The notes below the pieces were generated by a model. The model saw only the letters and a program-made list of their open reading frames with translations. It ran no database searches and was not told the DNA's origin. From the NCBI GenBank assembly GCA_016858145.1, contig JAEHOE010000004.1, positions 1,116,001 through 1,180,000 on the forward strand: a stretch of DNA of 64,000 nucleotides, in the 5' to 3' direction. How positions within the stretch are numbered: position 1 is the stretch's first letter; each line of letters begins with the position of its first letter. Positions 1 through 10,501 of this stretch are shown here, piece by piece. The stretch is from Edaphochlamys debaryana. Its lineage: Eukaryota; Chlorophyta; Chlorophyceae; Chlamydomonadales. The translations under genes were made by a program, and so were the position numbers.

Positions 1-960
1 GGGGTCGGGGAACGATGGCACGGGTATGCAGGCGGCACGATTGCATTGGCCTACCGTATCCGCACATACATTCCCTCTCGAGGAGGTGGGTTGGTACTTG
101 CACCCATCAGCATGTAACAGGAAGAGACATGATGGAGCTCTGCCAGTTCCGGCAATCATAATAGGATTCTTGCTTGCAGACTTCTCGAGGGACTTAAGCG
201 TCCGGTCCTGCCGCCAACCAAGTACTCGACCAGTACCGTACCCGAGCACCTGAGCGCATGCATACCGGGATTCCTGGCCCCGGCCGCCTCAAGCATCCCG
301 TGCATCCAATGCTCTACCTACCGCCGCCACTGACGTCATGGGGATCTGACCCCGGCACCCTGCCGTCATCTGACTCCCGCGTCTCACGCCCTCACCTCCA
401 GCTCCACAAGTGCTTCCACAAGTCATGTTTTGCTCAACCCAGCAACACTGCTCACGAGGACCCACCAACCCAAAACGCAACCTGCGGTGCTCCCTTTCTG
501 GGGCTTGCCTTCACGCCCTGCCTGCCAGTAAGGACACATGGGCCTAGTACTCATCCCTGCACGGGGCTTCCAAGATGCTCTCTTCCGCAATCGACTTACT
601 AAGACTCACTCAGCGCACACATCAAAACACCAACGACGGCCAACAACTCTATCAACATAACAACTTGGTAGGGGCACGACCAACACGTTTCTCTCTCCCT
701 CTCTCAAGGCACAACTACCACTGCTGAACAACGCCGGTCAAGGCCGCTCTCTCTTACTCACTCCTGCCAACCTGCACACTCTTCTGCCTAGTCGTCTTGC
801 TCGATAGTCCGTTCACAGTCCGTACACAGCATAGGACACAACGCACGACGAGGGACAAGCCCGAAACAACGCTAAAGAATTGATGAATCAGTATGGCACG
901 CGTATAGACACACATCTTATAAGCTCCCTATATCCCTCCGCCACAGGGCAGCAAGCTCAT
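1..960. other. Intergenic stretch, no supported gene
   Basis: No reading frame here shows a recognisable domain or a convincing splice structure. It lies downstream of the minus-strand CAP gene and would hold its 3' UTR, but I see no TGTAA signal on the minus strand here. The left part is C-rich with short simple CT-rich runs. Confidence 0.5.
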
Positions 961-3758
961 CTATCGACCAAGCTCATAGAACCCGCCACCACTCCCACAT
1001 ACGTTCCGCTTAGGAGGGAGCACGTTTGCCTTGATCTGGCCCCACACGTTTCCCGGCGGCCAGTACTTGCACACGAACATTCCTTCGCCCACGAAGATAT
1101 TGAACATGCACATTTTGTAGCCGCAGCCCACGCGCTGTGTGCCACGCCAGGCAACCTGGGGGTAGACAGGCCGGCAGGGGGCTCAACGCTTGTGCGGGTG
1201 GCAAGCTGAGCCGACACGTGACATGCTGCGGCCGTGACAGCAGGGAGCAGCCCGAGCACAGCGTGCGAGGGGCTGCGTCGCTGGCCGGTGGTGCCTAGAG
1301 CGCCCCCCTGCAGCTGAGCACCTCTTACCTGAGTGTAATGGCTGGGCCGGTCGCCGTTGGGCTTGGTCCAATCGTACCCGCAGATCTCCGAGCCCCACAT
1401 GTTCACCCCGTTCACGAAGTCCTCCGTGCTGCCGCCACCGCCCGTTACTGCAAGTACAGAAACGGCACAGTGCACGAGTGAGCAGGGGAGCTACAGATCC
1501 AACGTCAGGGCCAAACGCCTTGGGCTCGTGCCAAGCGCGGCTGGGCCGGCGCAGTGAGCCAGATGCCTCGGGTACGCTGACGAGTGCAGGTTGCTAATGA
1601 GTGCCAGGGGCTGGAGGCCATTGGTACACTCACCGAGGTTCTCGCCCCAGCGATCCGTCGGCTCGTGGTCAAACCCGCACTGGTTGGCCCAGCTTTGGGC
1701 CGCCTGGGCAATGGAGTCGTCCCAGACAAGGTCCGGAACGCCTGCACACAAGAGGATGGGGCCGCCAGAGTATGAGACCAGAACGGGACTGTTTGCTGAG
1801 TCGAGGCAAAGAGACTATGACCTGTTGTGGGCCACCGGGACTAATAGTGTAAGCGCTTGCGACCCGAGCACTTGATCAGCCTTGTGTGACCCCTCACCAG
1901 ACAGCCGCCGGATGGCGTTGTGGGCCGCAACTGTCGAGAAGCCAAGGGAACAGGAGGGAAGAGGGTCCGGTGAACCTCAAAGTCGGACAAGGATGGCACC
2001 GACGGAGGGCGGCAAGGGCCAAAGGAACACGCAGCGCAACCTTTGCAAAGCAGGCTGCCTTCAGCACTCACGGATTGCTCCGGGGTTGATCCCGGGCGCC
2101 AGAGACAGCGCCGCGTTTCCGCGCGGCGGCGGCCGCAGCCTGGACGGCGGCGGCAGCTCAGGCGGTGGCGGTGACTGGAGTGGCGATGGCGGCCGGTACG
2201 GTGGCAGCGGGGATCGCACGGTGCCTCGATCTGAGGATAGTTGCAAAATGCAAGAGGTTGATGTTGCTTGGAGCCGCCCTTTGGCACACGCGTTCCCGGC
2301 TCCAACTTGAACTGCCCCACACGACCGCGCACAGCCTACACCCTCACGGAAGGTGCTACAGCTCCCCGCCGTCCCTCTGTCCACGTCCACAGCCCCCAAG
2401 ATATACCGGGACAGCATGATCGAAGCACTTACCGACACGTCCGGTGACGACGCGTCGGGGTCCTGGCGGCCTGGCCTCGCCTGGCGGCACAGGCGGCCGC
2501 AGCGACAGTGGGCGGCGGCGTGATGGCCGCGACGGCTCCAGAGGAGGGAAGGACGGCGGCATGGGTTGGTCGGGAGATGGCTGGGAGCTGAGAGTCTCCG
2601 ACGAATGTTGCGTTTGGACGACAGGCGGCGAGAGCAGCTCGGCCGTCACGTGGGGGCGTCGTGGCGAGCGAGGGGGCCGTTGCGGGGATGGCGGCTCGAG
2701 GGGCGAACTCGGGGAAGGAAGGCTTGGCGGTGCGGGCTGGCCAGGAGGGGACTGAGGGCTTGGAGCCTCTGTCGACTCTTCTGTTGGCGTGGGAGGTGGT
2801 GAAGGCATGATGGGCGCATCACCAATGCGTTGCGGCGTGGAAGCACGCGGCGAGCGAGGAGGAGGCCTTGGGGGCCGAGGCTCTCTAGGCGTAGGCAGCA
2901 CTACTGGCGGCGGTTTCAGCAGCGGTGACCCGGGGCCGCGGGCCTCCAACCCCTCTGCTGACGGAACAAGGGGCGGTGCGGGTACATCAGACGTGGTTTG
3001 AGGGCGTCGTGGCGACCGTGGGGGGCGCTGCGGGGGTGGCGGCGCGGGGTTGTCAGGTGACCGAGAGCTGGCAGCTTTTACCGATTCTTCTGGTGACGTG
3101 GAAGGTGGTGAAGGCATGATGGGCGTATCGCTAAGGCGTAGCGGCGAGGGAGAACGCGGCGCGCGAGGAGGTGGCCTTGGGGGCCGAGGCTCTTTTGGCG
3201 CAGGCAGCATCACTGGAGGTGGTTGCAGCGGCGCTGCCGGAGGAACAGGGGGCGGTACGGGTAGGCCAGGTACCGTGGCGGGACGGAGCGGCTGTGGGGA
3301 GGAGCCCCGTGGCGAGCGAGGGGGACGAGGGGCCTCCGGGGGAGACAGCTGGTTCTTCAGCACGGCTCCCCAGCCCTTGTCCCAATCGTCGGTAGACGCT
3401 AGGAGCGCCCTTGCGCCAGTGCCAGCGACCGAGCCTGCCGACTCAGACTCGGCCCCACGGAGCAGGCCTCGGCTGGACCTGCGGGCAGTTGAACCGACCG
3501 GCGTCAGTAACCCGCGCGGCTCTAGCAGCTCGCCGCATCAGAGGCAGCGCTCCGGGCCCGACCTGGAGGGCCTGCTAGCCGCCGCGCCAATTGGCGTCAC
3601 CACATATAAAAGTGTAGAGACCACTGCGTTTCAAAACCAGCGACTGGTCAGGTTCTGGTTTGGATTACCCGGGAGATGCATAGACGCTTGCTTGATTAGC
3701 GCGGGCCCTCACCGGCTGTAGCCAGCAGCAATCGGCACGCTCGTCTACGAGTCGCCAT
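961..3758 (-). CDS. Secreted CAP/SCP (PR-1-like) protein with proline-rich stalk
   Basis: Seven exons by hand: 3758-3713, 3398-2433, 2230-2072, 1930-1898, 1741-1634, 1447-1329, 1155-961. All junctions are GT-AG, phases match, and the sum is exactly 542 codons (541 residues). Exon 1 gives a short basic-hydrophobic leader (MATRRRACRLLLATA), a plausible signal peptide; this start is the least certain part. Exon 2 is a Pro/Arg/Ser-rich stalk of about 320 residues with a 103-residue internal repeat. The C-terminal part is a CAP domain: AHNAIRRLSG, DLVWDDSIAQAAQSWANQC, a DRWGENLV box, SHYTQVAW and the Cys-rich end MFVCKYWPPGN. CAP proteins are secreted; in algae their role is not known, and a wall or matrix role is inferred from the Hyp-type stalk. 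Paralogue of the next minus-strand gene at 5806-9187, but without its LysM part. Confidence 0.8.
2650..3265 (-). repeat. Two copies of a 309-bp (103-codon) in-frame repeat
   Basis: The motif reading PIMPSPP recurs with its flanks 309 bp apart (plus-strand anchors gaaggcatga at 2801 and 3110). Each unit runs through EPRPPRPPPR and a PPRSPRRP block. The copies have diverged but stay in frame inside the CAP protein stalk. Unit edges are approximate. Confidence 0.7.
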
Positions 3759-5805
3759 CCGCCTTAAAGAGTCGTCCGCTCGTCGCGATCAATGGCCGCC
3801 AGCGCAAAGCGCTGTGCCTTGGGGCTCGGGGGCTCCTTCCAGCAGAGCGAGGTTTGATTGTCCAAACGCCCGCGTCGAACGCCAAGGTGCAGCGGCTACC
3901 TCAGCAAGTGCTAGCATGTGCGCTTAGACCATTGACCTGATGGGAGCCTGAGTTGTGCTAGGGTGTCTCGGCCGGCAAGGTTTCGATGCGAGCGCGAGTG
4001 TCTGCTCCTGTGCTGCGCCGGGGCTTACGCAGCGAGGCGATCCTTGTGCACTGGCGGCAAGCCCAGGCCCGGTTGACGCGCTTGACTGCACCGGCTACTG
4101 CGCGATGGGACCTCGGATCCAGCGGTGGCCCGCCCGTGGGCCCAGTGCGCGGGCTTGCGAGCAGTCAGCAGGGAAGCCAAAGCTAGGAGGCCGCTATGTG
4201 CCTTGCGCGGGCCTGGTCGGGTTGGCCAGCCGCCGCCGTCGACGTGCGTTCGACCGTGCGGTCGCAGGCCGGCCGGGAGCCGGCCGGAAACTGTCGTCCC
4301 TCTCGATTAGTCAGTTGGCGGGATGACCGGCACACACACACCCTCCGTTTCCCCCGCCTCCAAACCCATAAGTGAATGCGCAGGTTCGGAGGGGCTTGCG
4401 GGCGAGCAAGCAGGCATGGAAGGCTGGCCCATGGACCAACTGCCACGACCCAAGAGGCTGGCACGAGGCCCTGCACGAGGCGAGGCCCTTAACGGCCCCT
4501 CTAGCTTCGTGTTGCCCTACCCTTCCCATGGCCGCCATGGCATGTGGGGTCATCCCAGTCACTGCCACATTTGCGCAACCCGGTCCAGCTCATTGGCATC
4601 TCTTCTTAGTTCTTACAGCTGTGATCATCCTCCGGCTTTCGTTTCCGGTCTGGCTTGCTGGCGTGCCCACCACTTCCCGTCCCTGCAAACCAGCAGGGCC
4701 GTGGGGTGTCGCCCTCGGTTGGAAACATTCGGAAGTCCCCTCACCCACTCCACCCCAGACATCGCACCGCCAGAAGCCCAACTGCCCCAGCAGAAAAGCA
4801 CCCGTCCCTTTTGAACCAGTGTGGAATGATGAACAGGATCACCATGTGCCGCCAGCCCCGCATACAAAACTGCAGTATGAACAGCGTGCCTTATACAGAC
4901 CTAAGCTGCTATGCACGACCCAGCGAGCCCATGCCTTTCGCGCCCGGGCAGCGTCGGCCCAGCCCTCAACGCTTCAACCTCTTGGCCACCCTTGGCCCCC
5001 GACAGGGGCGCTCACGTGTGCCCCATATGGACCCAGCCTCGACTGCTCGTGCCTCATCGCCACATCTCATACGCGAGGGTCCGTCACAGTCACATCTCCT
5101 CAGGGAGCGTTCTCGCCCGTTGACTTAGTCCAATCACCCGCAGACCACAGCGCGGCGCCTCAAGAAGCCACAAGATCGTCAGTGTTTAGCCTTCTAGGGC
5201 CCCTTAGTCCAAGCAAGTAAACCAATACGACCGACGGTCAGGGGTTCGCCACGACCCACAGTCAGCCCACAACGCTATGATGGCCATGCCTATGCGGAGG
5301 CCATGTACAAAGGGCGTTCACCGCCCTGCATAGGAGACAGAGAGACACGCAACAGCGCAGGCAGCGCGCCAGAAGCACGCACATGGTTGCCAAGCACTGT
5401 GACGGGTGCAGCGGATGCCTTGCGGCCTACATCAGGTGCACCCAGTTCCCTTGGATCTTCTCACCAAGCTCTCACGCAAGAATCTAGATCTACAGACGCG
5501 GGTGCGCGCTGCGCGCCCCGCAAGAATCCCACATGCAAGCCTTGTGCACCGCGCAAGCAGGTGGCTCACGCGCCCTGGCGACAACGGTCGCAATAATGCG
5601 CGCGCCTGGCGCAAAAGCGGTCAAACAAACGTAATTATTCAACATTAGTCCCCTTCGTCAGTCCCCTTCGCCTCCATCAGAGCGGAGCGGCTCGTGCCCG
5701 GGCCCAGGGCGGTCTCTTCTCCCTTGCTCGATTTGCCCCTTTCCTCCACTCCCTTCGTCCGCACTCCGTACTGTCAAGTCACGTGCGAGCCGTACCGAGA
5801 AGAGC
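3759..5805. other. Intergenic region between the two CAP genes
   Basis: It holds the promoter side of the 961-3758 gene and the 3' side of the 5806-9187 gene. Open frames up to 282 codons occur (for example plus strand 4372-5220), but they have no domain, no consistent splice signals and several equally long overlapping competitors, as expected of GC-rich non-coding DNA. I see no supported gene. Confidence 0.5.
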
Positions 5806-8800
5806 TTACAGCTCGCCGTCCTGCTGCGCCTGTCGGCGCCGCCCGCCGCTGATGGGCGGGAAGACGTTGTCCTTGAACCCGCCCAAGTTGTTTCCTGTGA
5901 GTTGGGGGATGACAGCAAGCAGGCAGGGGCAAGCCGTGAGCACACGGCGCGAGGGCAAACCTCCTGGACATCGGGACAGAAGGATGGCCACGCTGGGCTG
6001 CTGGCCTGCCCCGCCGCTGCGCCGTCTTTCCCTTCTTTTTGCGATGCGTCCTTCCCAAGCCCGGAGTCTAACGCAATCAACAATCAAGCAATCTGCCGAA
6101 AACCCTTACGCCTTGCCTGGTGGGAAGTACATGCAGACGTAGAGTTTGCCTATCCAGACGCCCCCCTCATAGGACACGCCCTGAGGGCTGCAGGTGGCAA
6201 GGAACAACGGGGGTCAGGTCAAGGGCAGGGCTAGACGCAATTAGGCGCAGTGCACGGTGGGCGTCAAGTCGAAGGCGGAGCCCGCCTGCTGCAATGCTGC
6301 TCACCAGACTCCGATGGCGCACCCGACCATGCTGGTCTTGGCCCACACGAGCGCGGTGAAGTGCCCAGCGTTAAACTGCAGGGGCGCGAAGTGAACCGGT
6401 CTAGTGTCTGGAAAGCTCAGGCGTATGTAGCGCGCCGACGGTGATGCTGTCTGAAAAGCTCAGGGTGGCATGCCATGCTTCCTAACGGGCCGCCAGGCTC
6501 GCGTGATACAGTATCAATCAATGCCGCTCCGGGCCGGTCAGGCACGCAGCGAACCCGCCCTGACCCAAACTCACGCTGGGGTTATCGTAGTCGTACACCG
6601 CATTCTCGGCGTACCTAGGGTCGGAGGGACACAGGGCAACGCGGCAAGCATAAGACTTTCGGCGTGTGCACGCGCTGGCCAAAGCCGTTTCGCCCTGCCT
6701 GACCCCTCTTGCGCTCATTACAACTCTCCCTTAACAAAGACGCTTCAACGCGATGGACCCGGGGTGGGGGATGCACGGATGCACCAAACACTCGACTCTG
6801 CGCCCGCGGAGTGCTCACCACGCGTCCACGACGGCAGAAATGGCCGGGTAGCCGAGTGCCAGGTTTTCACCGTACGCCGAGCGGCTGTGCTGGAACCTGC
6901 ACGGCGGCGAGGACATGGTTGAATGACGGCTTCACAGGAGCCCTTGCGCCCCGCGCCCTACGCGTGTACCCCCATGAAAGCTCGGCCCCGGGTAGGCCGT
7001 ACCCACCAGCAGTTGTCCGCCCAGTCCTGCGCCGCCTTCTGCAGGCGCTCGCTCCAGACAAGGTCCGGGGCAGAGTGCCTCGACCGGTACATGTTGTGAC
7101 GCTGCAACGCTGGGCCCGGGTCCAGGAACCTGCGGCGAAGCAACGAATACACAAACCAAATTTTAAATTTTAATCTCGCCTGCATCCAAACAGTCGCCGT
7201 ATAATCTGTACAGCACATGTCACTCGCCATTGGCTGGATGGGTCGGACGGGTCCTTCAGGGGTGCAGTGCTGGAGCCGGGGCTCGGACCGCGCTTGGGCG
7301 ATTGGGGGGCCTTGGGCGCGTCCGGAGGCGGAGGCTTGAGCTTGGGCCGGGTGCGGCGCGGCTTTGGTGAGTTCGGTGGCGGAGGGACGGGTGGTAGAGG
7401 TGATGGAGGTGGTGGCGGAGGTGGCGGCGGGCGCGGTGGCGGCGGAGAGCGCATGGGCGGAGGAGGCAAGGGCCGAGGCGGCGGGGGCGGAGGAGGAGAC
7501 GGCGGGGGCGAAGGCGGAGGTGATCGAGGCAAGCGTGGAGAGCGAGGCGGGCGCCGTGGGGGCGGAGCATCGGGCACACCAGGGGAGTTGGGCGGCGGAG
7601 TGCGGGGTGGGGACCGCGGGCGGGGCGGAGGGGGCCGATGCTTTGGCGGTGGCATGTCCGGCACAGAAGGCGGGTTGAGAGGCGGAGCGCGGGGAGGGGA
7701 TCGCGGGCGGGGCGGCGGGGGCCGATGCTTTGGCGGTGGCATGTCCGGCACATTAGGAGAGCTGGGAGGGGGAGCGCGGGGCGGGGACCGCGGGCGGGGT
7801 GGAGGCGGGCGGCGCTTCGGCGGTGGCATGTCCGGCACATGAGGCGGGTTGAGAGGCGGAGCACGGGGTGGGGAGCGCGGGCGGGGCGGCGGGGGCCGAT
7901 GCTTTGGCGGTGGAATGTCCGGCACATCAGGCGAGTTGGGAGGCGGCGCGCGGGAAGGGGATCGCGGGCGGGGCGGAGGCGGGCGGCGCTTCGGCTGAGG
8001 GATGCCAGGTTCAGAAGGAGAGTTGGGAGGCGGCTTGCGGGGCGGGGACCGCGGGCGGGGTGGCGGGGGCCGATGCTTCGGCGGTGGACTGCCGGGCTCT
8101 TCAGGCGAGTTGGGAGGTGGAGAACGGGGCGGGGACTTCTGGCGGGGCGGAGGCGGGCGGCGCTTCGGCGGTGGAACTTCGGGCTCATCGGGGGTTTCGG
8201 GTGGCGGCGACAGAAGCGGAGGCCGTACCCGGGGTGGCGGAGTTGGGGGCCGTTGCAACGGGGGAAAAGGCGCCTTTGCCCGTGGTGGGGGCGGCCGTTG
8301 CGGTGGTGGTAGCCTCGGACGAGGCGGAGGCCGTGGCGGCGGCGGGGACCGCTGCGGTGGCGGCGGCGGAGGCCGTACTCGGGGAGGGGATGGGCTCCTT
8401 CGCGGGGGCGGCCGCGAGTCCGGCGCATCCGGCCTGTCCGGAGCGTCCGGAGCGTCCGGCAGTCCCGGGGACTCCGGGACCTTCGGAGACCTGGGTGGCG
8501 GGGGTCTCGTCACAGGTGGCGGTCGAGGTCGTAGGGGTGGAAGCAGCTGCGGTAGTTGTGGCGGCGGCGGCGGCAAGTGCCGTGGCGGCGGCGGCAGATG
8601 CCGTGGCGGCGGCGGCAGGTGCCGTGGAGGAGGCAGCAGGTGCCGCGGGGGCGGCGGCACATCAGGCAGTGACGGTCCGCTTGGAGACCTCGGCGGCCGC
8701 GGAGGCGGTGGCCTCCTCACAACAGGCCGGCGTGGCAAGCTGAAGGGCCCCGCTATACATATGTTGCAACCAGCGGGGATGCGGCGGGTGCAGTTGAGGC

Positions 8801-9187
8801 TGGGGTTGAGGTGCTGGAGCTCCGTGTTCGTCAGGTTGCCCCACTGCCTACCCCACCGCCGGCATGATGTGGCGTTCGTCGTCTGAGGGGAGAGGGGAGA
8901 GGGAGAGGGAAGAGCGGTGATATTGCTAATTGAGTACTGGGTTCAGTGCCGTGCTGTCCGCGTGTGGGGGCTCCGTTGGTCTGTCTGGCCTCCACCCGAG
9001 CTGGCGGGGCAGGCTTGCGTGCGGGGTTCAACCCCGGAGGCCTTCGTCTGTCACTCACCTCCTCAAGACGCAGGCATCCCACTAGCGTGCCAGGGCAGTC
9101 CTTGCCACCCGCAGCTGCAGAATGCGCCGCTTGCTGAGCAAGCAGCAACACGAGCGCCGCGAGCGACGACGCCCATGTCGCCGGCAT
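5806..9187 (-). CDS. Secreted LysM - proline-rich stalk - CAP/SCP protein
   Basis: Exon 1 (9187-9059) starts MPATWASSLAALVLLLAQQA, a clear signal peptide. Exon 2 (from 8882) carries a LysM-like segment: Cys-rich, with LQHLNPSLNC and RIPAGCNICI, the usual end of algal LysM modules that bind GlcNAc polymers. A very long Pro/Arg/Ser stalk with 29-residue repeats follows. The CAP domain sits in small exons at about 7130-5806: QRHNMYRSRHSAPDLVW, SAYGENLALGYP, AGHFTALVWAKTS, KLYVCMYFPPG, NNLGGFKDNV, then stop at 5806-5808. The PPG to NNLGG junction needs a GC-AG intron (g|gcaagg). The exon joining stalk to CAP (near 7217 to 7131) is not resolved: two acceptor choices differ in phase. The combination suggests a protein anchored on a sugar polymer by LysM that presents a CAP domain on a stiff Hyp-type rod. 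Confidence 0.82.
7570..8190 (-). repeat. About seven copies of an 87-bp (29-codon) stalk repeat
   Basis: The plus-strand anchor gatgctttgg occurs at 7637 and 7724, exactly 87 bp apart, and related units continue to about 8190. On the coding strand each unit reads PPPK[HR]RPPPPRPRSPPRAPP followed by a variable segment ending VPD[MI]. Length is a multiple of three, so copy number can change without breaking the frame. Confidence 0.85.
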
Positions 9188-10501
9188 GGTGATGCGCTAT
9201 AGGGCGGGCGCTAACCCGCCCTGGTCCCGAAAATAATAGAGAGCCACCTTATAGACTTCCACGTGCCACGGCGTGGACCGAGGCGAGCAGCTGGCCTGCG
9301 CTCGCTGCCCGCCGTGGGCCCCCCAAAGCTGTTGGCAGTACTGTCTGCGCCACCACTGTAGGTCGCAGATAAGTAGCTTGAGCACGCTAGGCCGGGCCTC
9401 CGTTGAAAAGCGCGTTGAGAGTGATTGGGGGCGAACTGTCAAAAGCGGCTACAATCTGCCCCAGTCGTCCGCGGCTCTATGATCGAGGGCTATATATACG
9501 GCCCTTATGTCGACCCTGGCCGTGCTTTGGGATAAGTGCACCAGGCCTCAGCAGCTGGCGGTGGGCTCGACCGAACCAGCTTGAATCAGCGCTTGGCGAG
9601 GCTATATAAAGTGGGTCATGGCGTATGCGTATGGAGTTGTGACCACCGGGACTGCGTCATGCCGAGAAAGAGCGTCGGGACGGGCCGACACCTTTTAAGG
9701 GCGGGCACCGCAGCCAGGAGAGCCCGAAATGGCAAAGGAGAAGGAGGCCGTGGCACCACGCCTGCGAGTTTGCAGCTCGGGCGTGCAGTACGCGCTCCAT
9801 GGGTCGGCCTTCTGCGGGCATACCGTCCGCCAAGAGCCCTGGCACGCCCTGGCACTGGCAGGCTCATGGGGGAGCCAGAAGCCGTCTGCCATATCGTACC
9901 ATGTGCTGGAAGTGACACCTGAAGGGCAACAGCCCAACACGATCCCGGGAAGCTTTTGGGTCCTGGGGGGCAGCACCCTGCAGCACCTAACCCAGCGCCG
10001 TCGTGGTTCAACACCCCAGACCCCACAAACAACCCGCTTGATGCCGGCGGAGATTAAGCAACCCGCCAACCTACGGTACTTACTTGGTGACCAAAGGTTG
10101 GTGACTGACTGCTGCTGTCTTCTCCCGCGCGATCTACCGCCATTGCCAAAGTCCCTACCTGCGTGCGTGTCTGTCATCTCGTCTTGTCCTACGGGGCATG
10201 TGCCCCCATCACGCTGATACCAGACACAACATACACTCCTCCCCGTGTTGTCATCGTACGCTGCACATGACGCCCTTGGCGTGTCTAGAATTCCTGGTGC
10301 GCCCTGGCGCGCGATATACCCTGAACCCAACTGGCCGAGGCCCGCAGAAACTCCTCTCGCTCAAGCCTTCCTCAGCTCTCTACTGTACACAGAAGCACTC
10401 TCGACACTCTCCTGCGGTTTCAATTCTCCTGCGTCGTGCAAACTCGTCCCTGGCCCTTCTCAGCCCCCCATCAGAGCACCATCGACGCCATCGAGCCCCT
10501 C
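9188..10501. other. Intergenic: CAP2 promoter side and makorin 3' side
   Basis: No supported gene. Two TATA-like runs occur (tatatata at about 9490 and tatataaag at about 9603). Read on the minus strand they lie about 300 and 420 bp upstream of the CAP2 start; read on the plus strand the second lies about 120 bp before an ATG at 9729 that opens a 162-codon frame of no recognisable family. Confidence 0.45.

Noticed and set aside
4372..5220. 282-codon plus-strand open frame between the CAP genes
   Set aside because: No recognisable domain, several overlapping frames of similar length, atypical residue mix rich in Pro, His and Cys; probably chance.
7570..8190. CRISPR-like regular repeats
   Set aside because: Spacing is regular, but the units are continuous, in frame and coding for a Pro-rich stalk in a eukaryotic gene; no spacers.
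7267..8886. Long Gly-rich frames on the plus strand opposite the CAP2 stalk
   Set aside because: They are the complement of CCN/CGN-rich proline and arginine codons; no domain, start context or splice logic. The minus-strand frame carries a signal peptide, LysM-like and CAP parts.
9695..10330. Open frames on both strands (162 codons plus, 211 codons minus) with TATA-like runs nearby
   Set aside because: Neither frame resembles a known family and they overlap each other; the TATA-like runs alone do not decide. Left as intergenic.
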